Of a DNA stretch of 64,000 nucleotides, positions 52,038 through 62,114 are shown one piece after another. The translations under genes were made by a program, and so were the position numbers. This stretch comes from JAIEPM01 sp964546815 (lineage in GTDB: Bacteria > Cyanobacteriota > Vampirovibrionia > Obscuribacterales > Obscuribacteraceae): positions 372,001 to 436,000 of the forward strand of contig CAZJLR010000001.1 in assembly GCA_964546815.1 (NCBI GenBank). The letters run 5' to 3'. The notes below the pieces were generated by a model. That model was not told the DNA's origin, ran no database searches, and saw only the letters and a program-made list of their open reading frames with translations. Within the stretch, counting starts at the first letter, position 1. The number at the start of each line of letters is the position of its first letter.

Positions 52038-53924
52038 TTAGAAATTTTTTGGCAGCAAGTCTTTTAGCTCCCCACCGGGCTTGTGCTTTTCGACGGCACG
52101 ATTGCCCTGCGGCAGGGGCAGATCACGCTTTGCTGACTCTAAAGCAGCCAGCTTTGTAAAACGCAGATATTCCGATGGCAGCTTCATCGATTGCGCTAGC
52201 AAAGCTGCTTTAGTGTACAAGCCCGCTCGTTCAACCTTAGTTATTAAAGCCTTGGAGAGGCAAAAAGCAAGCGAATCAAATCGAGTTGCCGCCGACCTGG
52301 CTAACCCCATTACGGATTCAGCCCTTAACAGTTCAAACATATCTTCTGTGTCATTGATGCCCAACTGTTCCGCTATCGAACGACAGTAATACCATTGACT
52401 ATTTATCACTTCACGAGCCGCATCAGGGTGCCCTTGCTTGACCCTGATTGCAGCGAGCATGATTCGTGCCTTATAGAGATATTTCCTATCGAGATCAATT
52501 GCTTTATCAATAAAGTCATGCAGCGACTGCTCGAGCAAATCAGCCGCATTTTCCAAATCGCCTGTAGCCATAAGCTCCTGAGCCAGTACAATTTTCGTGT
52601 GTGTTCTCATATAGTGAGTCGGATTGCACTTATGAGATAAAGCGACAGCTTTTTTGAGAGCAAGAATGGCCGCTTGATGCTCGCCCAGGCTAGCAAGATT
52701 TTGCCCTATTTCAAACTCTGCATGTAATTCACTATCACGGTCTTTCTGCTCCAAAGCCCTTACTAACGTTTCTTTTGCAAGGGCCAATGACTCCTTGTTT
52801 TTGCCAGTCCACTCTAATCTTTGTACTTCGATCAACATATCTCTTGCATGCTTTTCAGGAACTCTCGAACCTTTTGAATCAGGCGCTCTCATCAAAGCTG
52901 ATTTGATCAAGCCTGCTGCTGCGACAAATAAAAGAAAAATCAAAAATAAATATTTCGAAAGTGCAGTGCGTTTATCCCTCTCAATTTTAGCCTCCGGAGC
53001 AAAGATGCTGCTGGTATCAAGTTGAGACTCAAAAATAGTCTTCAATTCTGCAAGAACATCAGCGGCCGATTGAGGTCTCATAGACGGATCTTTCGCAAGG
53101 CAGCGATCAATTAAGCGCCCCAATCGCTTAGACGCAGCACCACTGGCAATACTTTCCAGGGAGAGTGGAATTTCAGTCATGTGCTTGTACATCAGCTCCA
53201 TCGCTGTCTCACCTTTATGTGGTGGCTGTCCGGTTAAAGCTTCGTACATCACACAAGCCAGAGAATATATGTCGCTTAGTTGACTTGCCTTTTCGCCCTT
53301 ACACTGCTCGGGGCTCATATAGATGGGACTACCGAGCAAATGCCCTGTTTGAGTTAATGTGTTGCCCATCGCAGAATCCGACAGTTGCACTCTTGCAATT
53401 CCAAAATCAACAATTTTAGGTCTCACTTTATCGTCTGCAAGGCTAAACATTATATTACTGGGCTTCAAGTCTCTATGAACGACTCCTCGACTGTGAGCAT
53501 GCTGCAAGCCATCAAGCACAGGAGAAAATATTTCGAAAAAACGAGCTGGCTTTAGTCGTTTACCATTGCCAATTTCAAGGGATACTGTCCCACCTTCAAG
53601 AAATTCAATTACCTGATATGGATTGCCATTTTCACTTAAGCCCCAGGCGAGTAATTTCACGATATTCGGATGATCTAGCGAGGCAAGAACTTTGGCTTCT
53701 CTGCTAAAACGTTCTTGCAAATCTGCATCTTTAGAGCCCTCAAAATTCAGAACCTTGATTGCCACATCGCGTCCAAGGTGTTTATCCTCTGCGCGAAACA
53801 CCAGCCCCATACCTCCTTGACCTACAAGCTCAAGAATTACGTAGCGCCCAGGAAGCTCAACTGAAGAAAGCAGTGCAGATTTGGGCAGCTGAGTATGCAG
53901 TTTGGATTCATCAGGCATTTGCAT
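52038..53924 (-). CDS. Ser/Thr protein kinase with C-terminal TPR-like region
   Basis: The predicted product has 628 residues. ATG 53924 follows GGAG by five bases; 53942 and 53918 are alternatives. The kinase domain (about 27-290) has GQGGMGLVF, VAIKVL, VVHRDLKPSNIMF and IVDFGIARV, with all key residues present. A single membrane segment lies at about 331-351 (LFLIFLLFVAAAGLIKSALM). The C-terminal ~270 residues are helical repeats of TPR type, on the far side of the membrane from the kinase. A PknB-like receptor with an external TPR sensor is a likely model. Confidence 0.9.
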   Translation of the reverse strand: MQMPDESKLHTQLPKSALLSSVELPGRYVILELVGQGGMGLVFRAEDKHLGRDVAIKVLNFEGSKDADLQERFSREAKVLASLDHPNIVKLLAWGLSENGNPYQVIEFLEGGTVSLEIGNGKRLKPARFFEIFSPVLDGLQHAHSRGVVHRDLKPSNIMFSLADDKVRPKIVDFGIARVQLSDSAMGNTLTQTGHLLGSPIYMSPEQCKGEKASQLSDIYSLACVMYEALTGQPPHKGETAMELMYKHMTEIPLSLESIASGAASKRLGRLIDRCLAKDPSMRPQSAADVLAELKTIFESQLDTSSIFAPEAKIERDKRTALSKYLFLIFLLFVAAAGLIKSALMRAPDSKGSRVPEKHARDMLIEVQRLEWTGKNKESLALAKETLVRALEQKDRDSELHAEFEIGQNLASLGEHQAAILALKKAVALSHKCNPTHYMRTHTKIVLAQELMATGDLENAADLLEQSLHDFIDKAIDLDRKYLYKARIMLAAIRVKQGHPDAAREVINSQWYYCRSIAEQLGINDTEDMFELLRAESVMGLARSAATRFDSLAFCLSKALITKVERAGLYTKAALLAQSMKLPSEYLRFTKLAALESAKRDLPLPQGNRAVEKHKPGGELKDLLPKNF

Positions 53925-54079
53925 TGGCACTCCGCTCCACATTTAGTTATGCCCAAAAAGGTAAAGCAACGCAGCTAGCACTCAATACAAGGCAGAGCCA
54001 CGAATTTGAAAAACTATGAGCCAGCCCTGCTAAAATCATCTTGCCTGAGAGCAAGTGCCACAATGTAAGGATCAGCAAA

Positions 54080-54928
54080 ATGAAAGAGCGAAATTTTGGC
54101 AGTCCAGGCAAGACTCTTCCTTTGATTGGGCAGGGAAGCTGGCAATTTTCAGGCAATAAAGCTGCTTTAGAAGAAACCAAAAATGCAATTAGAGCCGGCA
54201 TAGCCAACGGAATGACTCATATCGATACAGCTGAGATGTACGGAGATTCTGAGCTAATCATTGCCGATGCGATTAAAGGTCTTCCTCGCGATGAGCTTTT
54301 TATCGTCAGCAAAGTGCTACCCTCACATGCCACCTTTCAAGGCACAATCAAAGCCTGCGACAACTCCTTAAAGCGCCTTGCTGTCGACTACCTTGATTGC
54401 TATCTGTTGCACTGGCGCGGTAATCATCCGCTTGCAGATACAATGGCTGCTTTGGAAAAATTGATTGATGACGGCAAAATTCGCTCGCTCGGTGTTAGCA
54501 ATTTCGACGAAGAAGATCTCAAAGAGGCTGAGCAACTGCTCAAAAAACACAAAATCGCCTGCAATCAAGTTTTGTACAACCTTGAGCACAGAGGAATTGA
54601 ACGCAAGCTCATTCCGCTTTGCCAGCAAAATGAAATAGCTCTAGTGGGTTACACACCCTTTGGACAAAACCGTATTCCAGACGAATCAAATCCAAAAGGA
54701 AAGGTGTTGGCCCAGATAGGCAAAAGACACAATGCAAGCATTCGCCAGATAATCCTTGCCTTTCTGGTTCGGCTCGATAACACTTTTGCTATTCCAAAGG
54801 CATCAAAAACAGCACATACACTAGAGAATGCCAAAGCCGGAGATATCGAACTCAGCTCCGAAGACATCGCAGAAATTGATAGAGCCTTTCCTGCCCCAAA
54901 CAAAGACGTTCCACTTTCCATGCTTTAG
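54080..54928 (+). CDS. aldo/keto reductase
   Basis: The predicted product has 282 residues. ATG 54080 follows AAGGA by nine bases; the TTG at 54041 is not needed. The NADPH-dependent family is identified by the catalytic tetrad: Asp and Tyr in MTHIDTAEMYGDSEL, Lys in FIVSKVLP and His in LLHWRGN. The cofactor-binding AIPKASKTAHTLENAKA follows. The substrate is unknown. It is convergent with no close neighbour. Confidence 0.93.
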   Translation: MKERNFGSPGKTLPLIGQGSWQFSGNKAALEETKNAIRAGIANGMTHIDTAEMYGDSELIIADAIKGLPRDELFIVSKVLPSHATFQGTIKACDNSLKRLAVDYLDCYLLHWRGNHPLADTMAALEKLIDDGKIRSLGVSNFDEEDLKEAEQLLKKHKIACNQVLYNLEHRGIERKLIPLCQQNEIALVGYTPFGQNRIPDESNPKGKVLAQIGKRHNASIRQIILAFLVRLDNTFAIPKASKTAHTLENAKAGDIELSSEDIAEIDRAFPAPNKDVPLSML

Positions 54929-55129
54929 CTATTTGCCTAAATCGAATATTCGACAGATTATGCGACACTCTATCGGCAACATAATCGGCAGAGCTTCGTC
55001 AATTCAATCATCGCTAAAAAGCAGCTAGGATTTATCGGCTCAATTTGGCCTTGCTTGTTTCGGCAAGTGAAGAAATAAGGCTCTATTCGCTGTTTTCTGG
55101 CATGATCAGTCCTGCAAGATTCCACTGCC

Positions 55130-55894
55130 ATGAATAGATCAAAAGCCAATTCGACTAGACTTAGCGGAAAAAACTTCCGCAGCATCAGTGCAACAGCTCT
55201 TATTTTTATTGGCGCTAACGCAGCTGCATCTGCATCTCCTGGAAGCGGATATATTCAGCTAAGCAGCGAAAACATAGCCAGCTCAGCCCTAAGCGTTGCA
55301 GAAAAAACAAAAACAACCGGTTATTGTTATGCAGCAGTATGCCGTGCTCTTCGCCCTCTGGGAGTCGAGCTTTCGGGCGAGGCCGCATACCAGGCAGAAG
55401 ACTTACTCAAGAAAGATCCAAGATTCATGCCACTTTGTATTTATAGCGTAGACGAGCTTCGTCGCGGCGATATTATCGTTTACACTCGCTCAAGCAGCCA
55501 TAAATACGGACACATTTCAGTTTACGAAGGCAACTACAAAGAAGCCAGCGATCATATCGCATCAATTACACATACACAAGCTTATGGCGGAGCAATGGTG
55601 TTTCGCTTGCGCAACGATAACTCCATTCAAGCAGATCGAAGCAATATTGCTTCACTACCAGCATCCAGCTATGCCCAGACAAATCGCTTTGCAGAGCCAG
55701 CAGGCTATTCGCCATATGCTAACGTTTCATTTCCACAAGCGCCTACATTCCCGCAAGCAAGACAGCCACAGAACTTTGCTGCAAACAACAGGATAGGTCT
55801 AATACAAGACATCAAGTCCGACTTCAACAAAATCAAACGGGCACCACTTGGACGTTCTCTAATCAGACGCTTTGCCCATCTAATTTTGGATTAG
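55130..55894 (+). CDS. exported CHAP/NlpC-P60-like protein
   Basis: The predicted product has 254 residues. A signal peptide ends near ASA-S (about 35). The middle has the Cys-His arrangement of a papain-like peptidoglycan hydrolase: TTGYCYAAVCRAL (Cys) and DELRRGDIIVYT plus HKYGHISVYEGN (His). The family cleaves peptidoglycan peptides. The C-terminus is Ala/Pro/Gln-rich. No strong ribosome site precedes the ATG. It is convergent with mltG, another cell-wall gene. Confidence 0.65.
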   Translation: MNRSKANSTRLSGKNFRSISATALIFIGANAAASASPGSGYIQLSSENIASSALSVAEKTKTTGYCYAAVCRALRPLGVELSGEAAYQAEDLLKKDPRFMPLCIYSVDELRRGDIIVYTRSSSHKYGHISVYEGNYKEASDHIASITHTQAYGGAMVFRLRNDNSIQADRSNIASLPASSYAQTNRFAEPAGYSPYANVSFPQAPTFPQARQPQNFAANNRIGLIQDIKSDFNKIKRAPLGRSLIRRFAHLILD

Positions 55895-55913
55895 TTCTTC
55901 CAAAAGCCGACAA

Positions 55914-56972
55914 CTAACGCGTACTTGCTGGATGCTTCTTTTCCCAGGCTCTAAGTGCTAATACACCTTTCTCAAAGGAGTTCGGGTCTGAATAAAAGTT
56001 GTGCGCACCGTCATTCCGGTCTGGGTTTCGCACATAATAGATGTAATTACTTGCCACAGGATTTACCGCAGCCTCAAGTGAAGCACGCCCCGGCGATGCG
56101 ATTGGGCCAGGCGGTAAGCCTTTGTTCAATCTGGTATTGTAGGGAGAAACTCTATCAATATCGCTTTGATAAACTTTGCCGTCATTCTTCCAGGTACCGG
56201 CTAATTTAGCAGCGTAGATGAGAGTAGAATCCATGCTGAGGGTCATTTTGTCCCTCACGCGATTTTCAACAACAGATGCCACCAGCGCTCGCTCCGATTT
56301 TAGTTTGGCTTCGGTCTCAATTATTGACGCTTCAGTCACAACACTATGCGCGCTTCTACCACGCCTCTTTGCCTGCTCGCTAAGCCCCGATGACCATACC
56401 TGGCGAAACTTTTCCACCATTTCTTTTACTAGTTCTGCAGCAGTAGTATCAGAGTCAATAAAATAAGTGTCTGGAAACAAATAACCTTCTAAGTTTTTTG
56501 CTTCGCTGTCTATGTCTTTGATCAACTTTGTGTTGTTCAAAAGCGCCAGCGCAGCTTTGCGATCTTTGAGTTTAAACGATGGAATATTCAACAAGGCATC
56601 GGCAATTTCAAATCTGCTCCAACCTTCTATTACAGTTATACGCTTAAAATCACCGCCCTCTTTCAGGCGTTCAAGAACCTCAAGTGGTGTAATTGGCGAC
56701 GGAAAAGTATACGCGCCAGCCCTGATCACAGGGTTGTTTTTAGTCATTTTCAAATAAATACGCAACGGCAAAACATTTTCAAGTATGCCTTTTTCATGCA
56801 AATCCTGGAGAATCTGGTCTAAGCGCTCACCTCGCGAAACGTCTAGATTAGTCGAAGCACTTTGATGCACAGTCTTTTTGTTCAAGTCTGACCAGACCCA
56901 AAATCCAAAAGCTCCGGCGGCAACACCGGCAAGCACAACCAAAATCATCAAACCTTGAAGTACCTTGCCCAT
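55914..56972 (-). CDS. mltG: endolytic murein transglycosylase MltG (YceG)
   Basis: The predicted product has 352 residues. A single membrane anchor lies at about 7-27. A LysM-like region (DQILQDLHEKGILENVLPLR) and the YceG catalytic domain follow, with the catalytic Glu in TEASIIETEAK and the conserved SPYNTRLNKGLPPGPIASPG. It cuts nascent glycan strands. Start MGKVLQGLMILVVLAG is clear. Confidence 0.95.
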   Translation of the reverse strand: MGKVLQGLMILVVLAGVAAGAFGFWVWSDLNKKTVHQSASTNLDVSRGERLDQILQDLHEKGILENVLPLRIYLKMTKNNPVIRAGAYTFPSPITPLEVLERLKEGGDFKRITVIEGWSRFEIADALLNIPSFKLKDRKAALALLNNTKLIKDIDSEAKNLEGYLFPDTYFIDSDTTAAELVKEMVEKFRQVWSSGLSEQAKRRGRSAHSVVTEASIIETEAKLKSERALVASVVENRVRDKMTLSMDSTLIYAAKLAGTWKNDGKVYQSDIDRVSPYNTRLNKGLPPGPIASPGRASLEAAVNPVASNYIYYVRNPDRNDGAHNFYSDPNSFEKGVLALRAWEKKHPASTR

Positions 56973-57047
56973 TCACAGTGACCGATAAGAAAACTTATAT
57001 TTCGCCCGGGCGATCTAAATTTATATACCCGCTCTAAATCAAATGAC

Positions 57048-59411
57048 TCACAATGCCGCATCCAGGTCAGCCAATAGCTCTGCCACATTCCTATATCGTC
57101 TTTCCATGTCCGGCGCGGTGGCTTTCGCTACGACACGATTGATCTTCTCACTCAGCTCCGGTCTGAAAGCCTTCGGATGTGCAGTAGAAACAGCTTCAGG
57201 GTCTCGCCCTGTAAGCAAATAAAACAATGTAGCACCCATCGCATATATGTCACTTTGAGGTACGGGCTGTCCTCTAAATTGCTCTGGTGGCAAATAGGCA
57301 TGTTTACCCACCACACTGCCCATTGCGGTTGATTCAGACTGTTTTGCAACATTGAAATCAATCAGTTTCAACAATCCGTTTGGTTGCATAATCAAATTAT
57401 CAGGAGCAAAATCTCTGTGCACTACGGGCGGTGACAGTCCATGCAAATATTCAAGTATTATGCACATTTGCCTGGCCAATTCTTCGACCTGCTCTTCACT
57501 CCTTATTCCCGATGCGGCAATAAGTTGCCTTAAATTAGATCCTTCTATATGCTCCATTACAAGGTAAGCACGATGATCTTCAATAAAATAATCAATCAAT
57601 TTCACAATTTGCGGGTGCGCCAAATTCGAGAGTATTTTGGCCTCATTTTCAAAACTCTCTAACGCAGAACGCCTTACATCAACATCGACATATACAGGCA
57701 GCAAAAATTCCTTAAGCACAATTTTCTGCCCATTGTCAGTGTCTTCAGCCAGATACGCCTGACCCTGCCCGCCAACTCCAATGGTGCCATGCACCTTTAT
57801 CCTACCGTCCTTCAAGGTTACGCCTGAGGCCAGGGGTTTCAATCGCTCGCGTTGTGGTGGCTCGCTTAGTGCCTGCAGCCATAGTTCTGTATAGCTGTGG
57901 TCAATCGGCGGCTGCAACGCTTCAGTCACGCGAGGGTTGAGTGAAATGGATTTAGGCGCGAAAGAATGAATAGCTTTTAGGATTGCTTCTTTGCTCTCAA
58001 CTGTATCAACAGAGCGGAGAGGCACCTTAATGGGTTTGGCACCATCACGGCAAAACGTTATAACGTCAAACACAGGTGATTTCTTGTGAGCTGGTCGTCT
58101 TATATCAATAAAATTGATCTCCGACCACTTTGCTGTTAGACCCTTTACCACAAACGCATCTTTCTCTTTGGCAAAACTAACACCTTCGTCCGAAAAAACT
58201 AGTTTGGTTGGCTTAGTGTTGTAATACAAGACGCCGAGGCCTGCTGCCCCTAGCATTGAGAAAAGAATGGTATAAAGCAAGCCTATGCTTTGTTGTGCAA
58301 GCTCGAGCGTAGGGTCTTGCTTTTTGGACTCGGTAAGCTCCATTCTAGCTTTGCGCAATTCTTCCGGACTCATTTTTGCCGGGTCTGGTCCATTTTGCAC
58401 AGAACTCGCTTCAGTTACGATTGTTGCGAATGCATCTGATATTTGCGTTCCACTTAGACAAATCAGTAGCAAAAAAGGCAAAACAAAACACTTCAAAATT
58501 GACTTAGACAAATCTGTCTGTTTTGACCTTTGCAAACGCTGTTCAACCCACTCTTGCAGTCCGGCAAATGCTCTAAAAGGCACAACAATTTCATTTTCTT
58601 CAATCACCACCGCAGACGCTTTCTTTTTAGTCTGCTTCTTCGCACCAACAAGGGGAGGGCGACTCAATACAGCCAGGAATAAGAATATTAGTCCATATCC
58701 TTGTTCTTGAAACCAGGTAAAGCCCGACAAAACAGACGGCGCAACCGGCACTAAGAAGATATAGGCATTGGCGCAACTGGCAAGTAAAAGCGCAATTTTC
58801 CACGGGTATTTACTCTCTGGGGTTTCCTGCTTTTCAAGAAAAGCTCCAAAGCCACAATAGAAAGCTGCTTGTGATGCAATCCAGGCAAGAAAGAATGGGT
58901 CGAAGAAGCTGGGAGCCGAGTGACTTGCGGGAAAGGAAAAGTCAGGCGTACAAATCAATGAAACAATTGAAATTGAAGCAACCTGAAACGCAGTAAACGG
59001 AGCTTTCTTTTGATATCGAAGAGCCAGCAACTGGTTTATTTGATACATGCAAAATGTCCAAAATATCGTTATCGGTGCATACCAGACATACTCCGAATGA
59101 AACAACCAGGGCAAAGAAAACGAGCCCATGGTCAGGGCTACAGAAGTAAACCACCAGACACAAAACCAGGCAGCTAATATCGACATTGCTATCAGCAAAC
59201 GACCCAATACAAGATTGGAGTACTCTTTAAAGTCTTCCGACATCGCGCCCAGTCCAGACTTAGCAAACAACAAACGCGCTTTAGCAGAAGAATTGGCAGC
59301 ATTGCCGGCAGCACTATTGCTATTTCCAGCATCAGCCAGAGCAAATTCTGCTTCGCCACTTGCTTCAACAATTTTCTCTGCAGATTTTAGAGATTCACTT
59401 TGGAAATCCAT
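57048..59411 (-). CDS. multi-pass membrane Ser/Thr kinase, DFN variant
   Basis: The predicted product has 787 residues. About seven or eight membrane segments lie in the N-terminal half (about 70-400). A soluble PH-like region (about 405-500: LVFSDEGVSFAKEKDAFVVK, WSEINFIDIRRP) follows. The kinase is C-terminal (about 530-787) with GVGGQGQAYLAED, VVHRDFAPDNLI and LIDFNVAKQ: the DFG Gly is Asn, and the catalytic-loop Lys is absent. It is paralogous to the next gene, with the same order. Twenty bases separate them; both belong to the 62-57 kb operon. Confidence 0.88.
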   Translation of the reverse strand: MDFQSESLKSAEKIVEASGEAEFALADAGNSNSAAGNAANSSAKARLLFAKSGLGAMSEDFKEYSNLVLGRLLIAMSILAAWFCVWWFTSVALTMGSFSLPWLFHSEYVWYAPITIFWTFCMYQINQLLALRYQKKAPFTAFQVASISIVSLICTPDFSFPASHSAPSFFDPFFLAWIASQAAFYCGFGAFLEKQETPESKYPWKIALLLASCANAYIFLVPVAPSVLSGFTWFQEQGYGLIFLFLAVLSRPPLVGAKKQTKKKASAVVIEENEIVVPFRAFAGLQEWVEQRLQRSKQTDLSKSILKCFVLPFLLLICLSGTQISDAFATIVTEASSVQNGPDPAKMSPEELRKARMELTESKKQDPTLELAQQSIGLLYTILFSMLGAAGLGVLYYNTKPTKLVFSDEGVSFAKEKDAFVVKGLTAKWSEINFIDIRRPAHKKSPVFDVITFCRDGAKPIKVPLRSVDTVESKEAILKAIHSFAPKSISLNPRVTEALQPPIDHSYTELWLQALSEPPQRERLKPLASGVTLKDGRIKVHGTIGVGGQGQAYLAEDTDNGQKIVLKEFLLPVYVDVDVRRSALESFENEAKILSNLAHPQIVKLIDYFIEDHRAYLVMEHIEGSNLRQLIAASGIRSEEQVEELARQMCIILEYLHGLSPPVVHRDFAPDNLIMQPNGLLKLIDFNVAKQSESTAMGSVVGKHAYLPPEQFRGQPVPQSDIYAMGATLFYLLTGRDPEAVSTAHPKAFRPELSEKINRVVAKATAPDMERRYRNVAELLADLDAAL

Positions 59412-59431
59412 TGCATACTACTCTTTGCTTT

Positions 59432-60880
59432 TCAGTGCGGCTTTTGCATCAAAATTGAATTGTCTATTTGAATCGTTTCAGGCATAAGCTTTTCTAAAGC
59501 CTCGAGCAAATCGCTTGCAGAAATAAAACGATCTTCCGGTTCATAGGCGGTGCATTTAGCCACCAACTCGTCTAACTCAGAACTAATCACCGGATTATGT
59601 TTTCGGGGATGGCTTAGAGCTAATGGCACTGGTTCTAATCCTGTAAGCAAATAGTGGAGAGTACCTCCAAATGCGTAAATATCACTTGCAGGAATTGACT
59701 TGCCTCTCAATTGCTCCGCAGGAATGTAAGCTTGCTTACCGACAATGGTACCAGTTGCAGTGCCAACAAATTGATTCGATACGCCAAAATCAATCAAAAT
59801 AATTTCGCCGTTTGAATTCATCACGAGATTATCAGGTGTAAGGTCTCTATGAATAATTGGCGGCTCTTGCGAGTGAAGAAAGACTAGAATTCGCGCGATG
59901 TCCAGCGCCCACTTCAATACCTGCTTTTCCGCTACGGCTCCGTTCTGCTTAACATACTGCCGCAAATCCTGCCCATTTATGAATTCCAAAACAATATAGT
60001 GGCGTCCATCTTCAACAAAATGATCAAGCACTCTGGCTATATTTGGATGTCGCAGCTTTGAAAGAAATTTCGATTCTCTATCAATGTGTTCTTCGGCTTG
60101 AGCGCGGGCTTGCTCGTCTGCGCCTTGAGGTATTACAGCTTCTTTCAATACCACCATATCTCTTTGCTTATGCTGTGCTAAATATAAGGCTGAAAGCCCA
60201 CCAAAAGCCAATTGCCTGGTAATTTCAAGATGTCCTGCCGCTAGCTTATGCCCTGGCTCTAAGGGCAAAAACGTGGTGGCAGAAAATCGCCGCCGCAATT
60301 CTTCTTCCCACATTTGAGTATAACCAAGAGAGCCGGTGCGACCTCTATTTTGCAATTGCTTTTGATATGCAAGCAGTTCGGGAGAGCGCTTGCAGCGATT
60401 AGCCCAAAGTTCGATTGCCATCAACATCTGCTCTTGCTCAGCCGATTTGATCAAACTAAGATCAAGCGAAAGACTGGCCCCTGACTCAAATCCAAGCATA
60501 AGAAAGTTTTGCTCTTTTTTTCCTTTGCCACTAACTATACCGGCACTTGTAAGTTCCCCCCAACTAGCATGTCTTTGAAATTTCAATTTACTTAGAAAGA
60601 ACAATGGAAATGCGATACCGTCTTTGGATATGTGAATACGGTTGTCCTCACCAATTATGGTGGCAAAAATACATGCGGCAGTGAAAGCAAACAAACTTAG
60701 AAAAACAGTGAGTATCTTCAAAGGAGGATTCAATCCAGGCTCACTAATTACGCTCCACACATAATTGAATAGCGATACAGGTGCAATGATGAGCCACACG
60801 GGCATGAACACACACATCACCACAAACAGCAAAAGTGCCAGTGGATCTCTATATTTTATGGTGACGTTAAGCTCTGCCAT
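59432..60880 (-). CDS. two-pass membrane Ser/Thr kinase
   Basis: The predicted product has 482 residues. Two membrane segments lie at about 13-36 and 50-75. A PH-like region (about 80-165: IHISKDGIAFPLFF, WGELTSAGIV) and a C-terminal kinase (about 200-470) follow, with LAFGGLSALYLA, VVLKEAVIP, IIHRDLTPDNLVM and LIDFGVSNQF. The catalytic Asp residues are intact. Six bases after the TPR-like gene, 20 before the DFN kinase. Confidence 0.9.
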   Translation of the reverse strand: MAELNVTIKYRDPLALLLFVVMCVFMPVWLIIAPVSLFNYVWSVISEPGLNPPLKILTVFLSLFAFTAACIFATIIGEDNRIHISKDGIAFPLFFLSKLKFQRHASWGELTSAGIVSGKGKKEQNFLMLGFESGASLSLDLSLIKSAEQEQMLMAIELWANRCKRSPELLAYQKQLQNRGRTGSLGYTQMWEEELRRRFSATTFLPLEPGHKLAAGHLEITRQLAFGGLSALYLAQHKQRDMVVLKEAVIPQGADEQARAQAEEHIDRESKFLSKLRHPNIARVLDHFVEDGRHYIVLEFINGQDLRQYVKQNGAVAEKQVLKWALDIARILVFLHSQEPPIIHRDLTPDNLVMNSNGEIILIDFGVSNQFVGTATGTIVGKQAYIPAEQLRGKSIPASDIYAFGGTLHYLLTGLEPVPLALSHPRKHNPVISSELDELVAKCTAYEPEDRFISASDLLEALEKLMPETIQIDNSILMQKPH

Positions 60881-60886
60881 AGTTTT

Positions 60887-62023
60887 TTAGTCACCTTGAT
60901 CATGGTATTCGGGTGAGGCAGAGACAGGCGTGTATGCCCCGCTTGTAGCTGTAATCAGGTGAGATTCTATATAAGGACTCAAATAGTTTAGCCCATCAAA
61001 ATGCAAGCGTTGTGCCATAGCATCTGCTTCCTGCAAGGCTTTCCTTCCCTCAGCGACTCTTCCCATGCCCATTAAATTGCCACCTATGTGCGCAAGCCTA
61101 TATGCGTTGTAGTCTACATCTCCAAAGTTTTTTCGAGTCTGGTATGCGTCAAAGAAAAGTTGATAAGCTTTACTGTACAACTTCTCGGACTCATATATTT
61201 CGCCCAGTTCTGACCTGATATTCGACGACGTATCCCAGGGTACTTGATATTGCCAATTGGACAACAAAGTCTCGTACAATGCCGCTGCTATTTTGTTTTG
61301 CTCAGCTAAAGGAAGCACCTGGACTCCTTCGACAGTAGTTTGGTCCTTTTTAACAGCTCTTGCCCATGTCAAAAGAGCATTAGCTACACGTGGATGACGT
61401 GCAAACATTTCGGATTTTAATGACGACTGCAGGGCATTGAAAGCATCAAGTTTAGGCACAAGGTCCTTTAGTCGAGAGCCAATTATCGAATCGTACCTAT
61501 CCTCACCGTAAAAATCTAAAATTGCATCTATCTCTGCCAGCGGACGCTCGGCGGCGCCTCCCACAGAACAACCTCTCGCGCAGGTTTTATCAAATAGCGA
61601 CTCCACAGCAGCCTTGTCCTGAATTTTCGTCAACGATTCAACATACACTTTCAGCCCAGGGTCGCCCGAAAAAGCACTTTGTCGCTGCGCAAATTGAGAG
61701 ACAAAATAAACAGTTTCTGCTCTAACCCGTTGGATCTGCCCAGCCAAAGCCAGCACTGTCAATACAGCCAGGAAATATACATATCCTCCAGGAATGATTG
61801 GAAGCTTTAGATTTTTGACTTTACGCGATTTTGCAGCATTTAGCTCGCCAAACTTGAGCAGCGCATCATGATTTGCAGGTTCGATTGCCGCATCGTGATT
61901 CGCTTTTTCAAATGCCACATCATGATTTACAAGTTCAACCGATGACTCTGAATTGCCAGGCACAAGATCTTGTGCTCCGGCGGAGACAATCGATTTCTTT
62001 TCGTCGAGTTCCTCGAATGTCAT
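60887..62023 (-). CDS. single-pass membrane protein with TPR-like C-terminus
   Basis: The predicted product has 378 residues. Near its start are four short NHDA-type repeats (VNHDVAFEKANHDAAIEPAN). A membrane segment lies at about 76-97 (GGYVYFLAVLTVLALAG). The C-terminal region (about 240-350) is helical with TPR spacing (YSKAYQLFFDAYQTRKNFGD, AEGRKALQEADAMAQRLHFD). No enzymatic domain is seen. First gene of the kinase operon, so a sensor or scaffold role is plausible. Confidence 0.65.
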   Translation of the reverse strand: MTFEELDEKKSIVSAGAQDLVPGNSESSVELVNHDVAFEKANHDAAIEPANHDALLKFGELNAAKSRKVKNLKLPIIPGGYVYFLAVLTVLALAGQIQRVRAETVYFVSQFAQRQSAFSGDPGLKVYVESLTKIQDKAAVESLFDKTCARGCSVGGAAERPLAEIDAILDFYGEDRYDSIIGSRLKDLVPKLDAFNALQSSLKSEMFARHPRVANALLTWARAVKKDQTTVEGVQVLPLAEQNKIAAALYETLLSNWQYQVPWDTSSNIRSELGEIYESEKLYSKAYQLFFDAYQTRKNFGDVDYNAYRLAHIGGNLMGMGRVAEGRKALQEADAMAQRLHFDGLNYLSPYIESHLITATSGAYTPVSASPEYHDQGD

Positions 62024-62069
62024 CTTAGTTCATCACAAAGTATTTGCCCTAAACCCTATTCCCTGTATT

Positions 62070-62109
62070 GATGGCAGTTAAGCACTTCTGAAGACGCTTA
62101 ACTGCCATC
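62070..62109. other. 14-bp perfect hairpin
   Basis: GATGGCAGTTAAGC (62070-62083) is exactly complementary to GCTTAACTGCCATC (62096-62109). It lacks a T tract on either strand. It adjoins a second hairpin; together they separate the membrane-protein gene from the kinase operon. Confidence 0.8.
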
Positions 62110-62114
62110 CCTTG

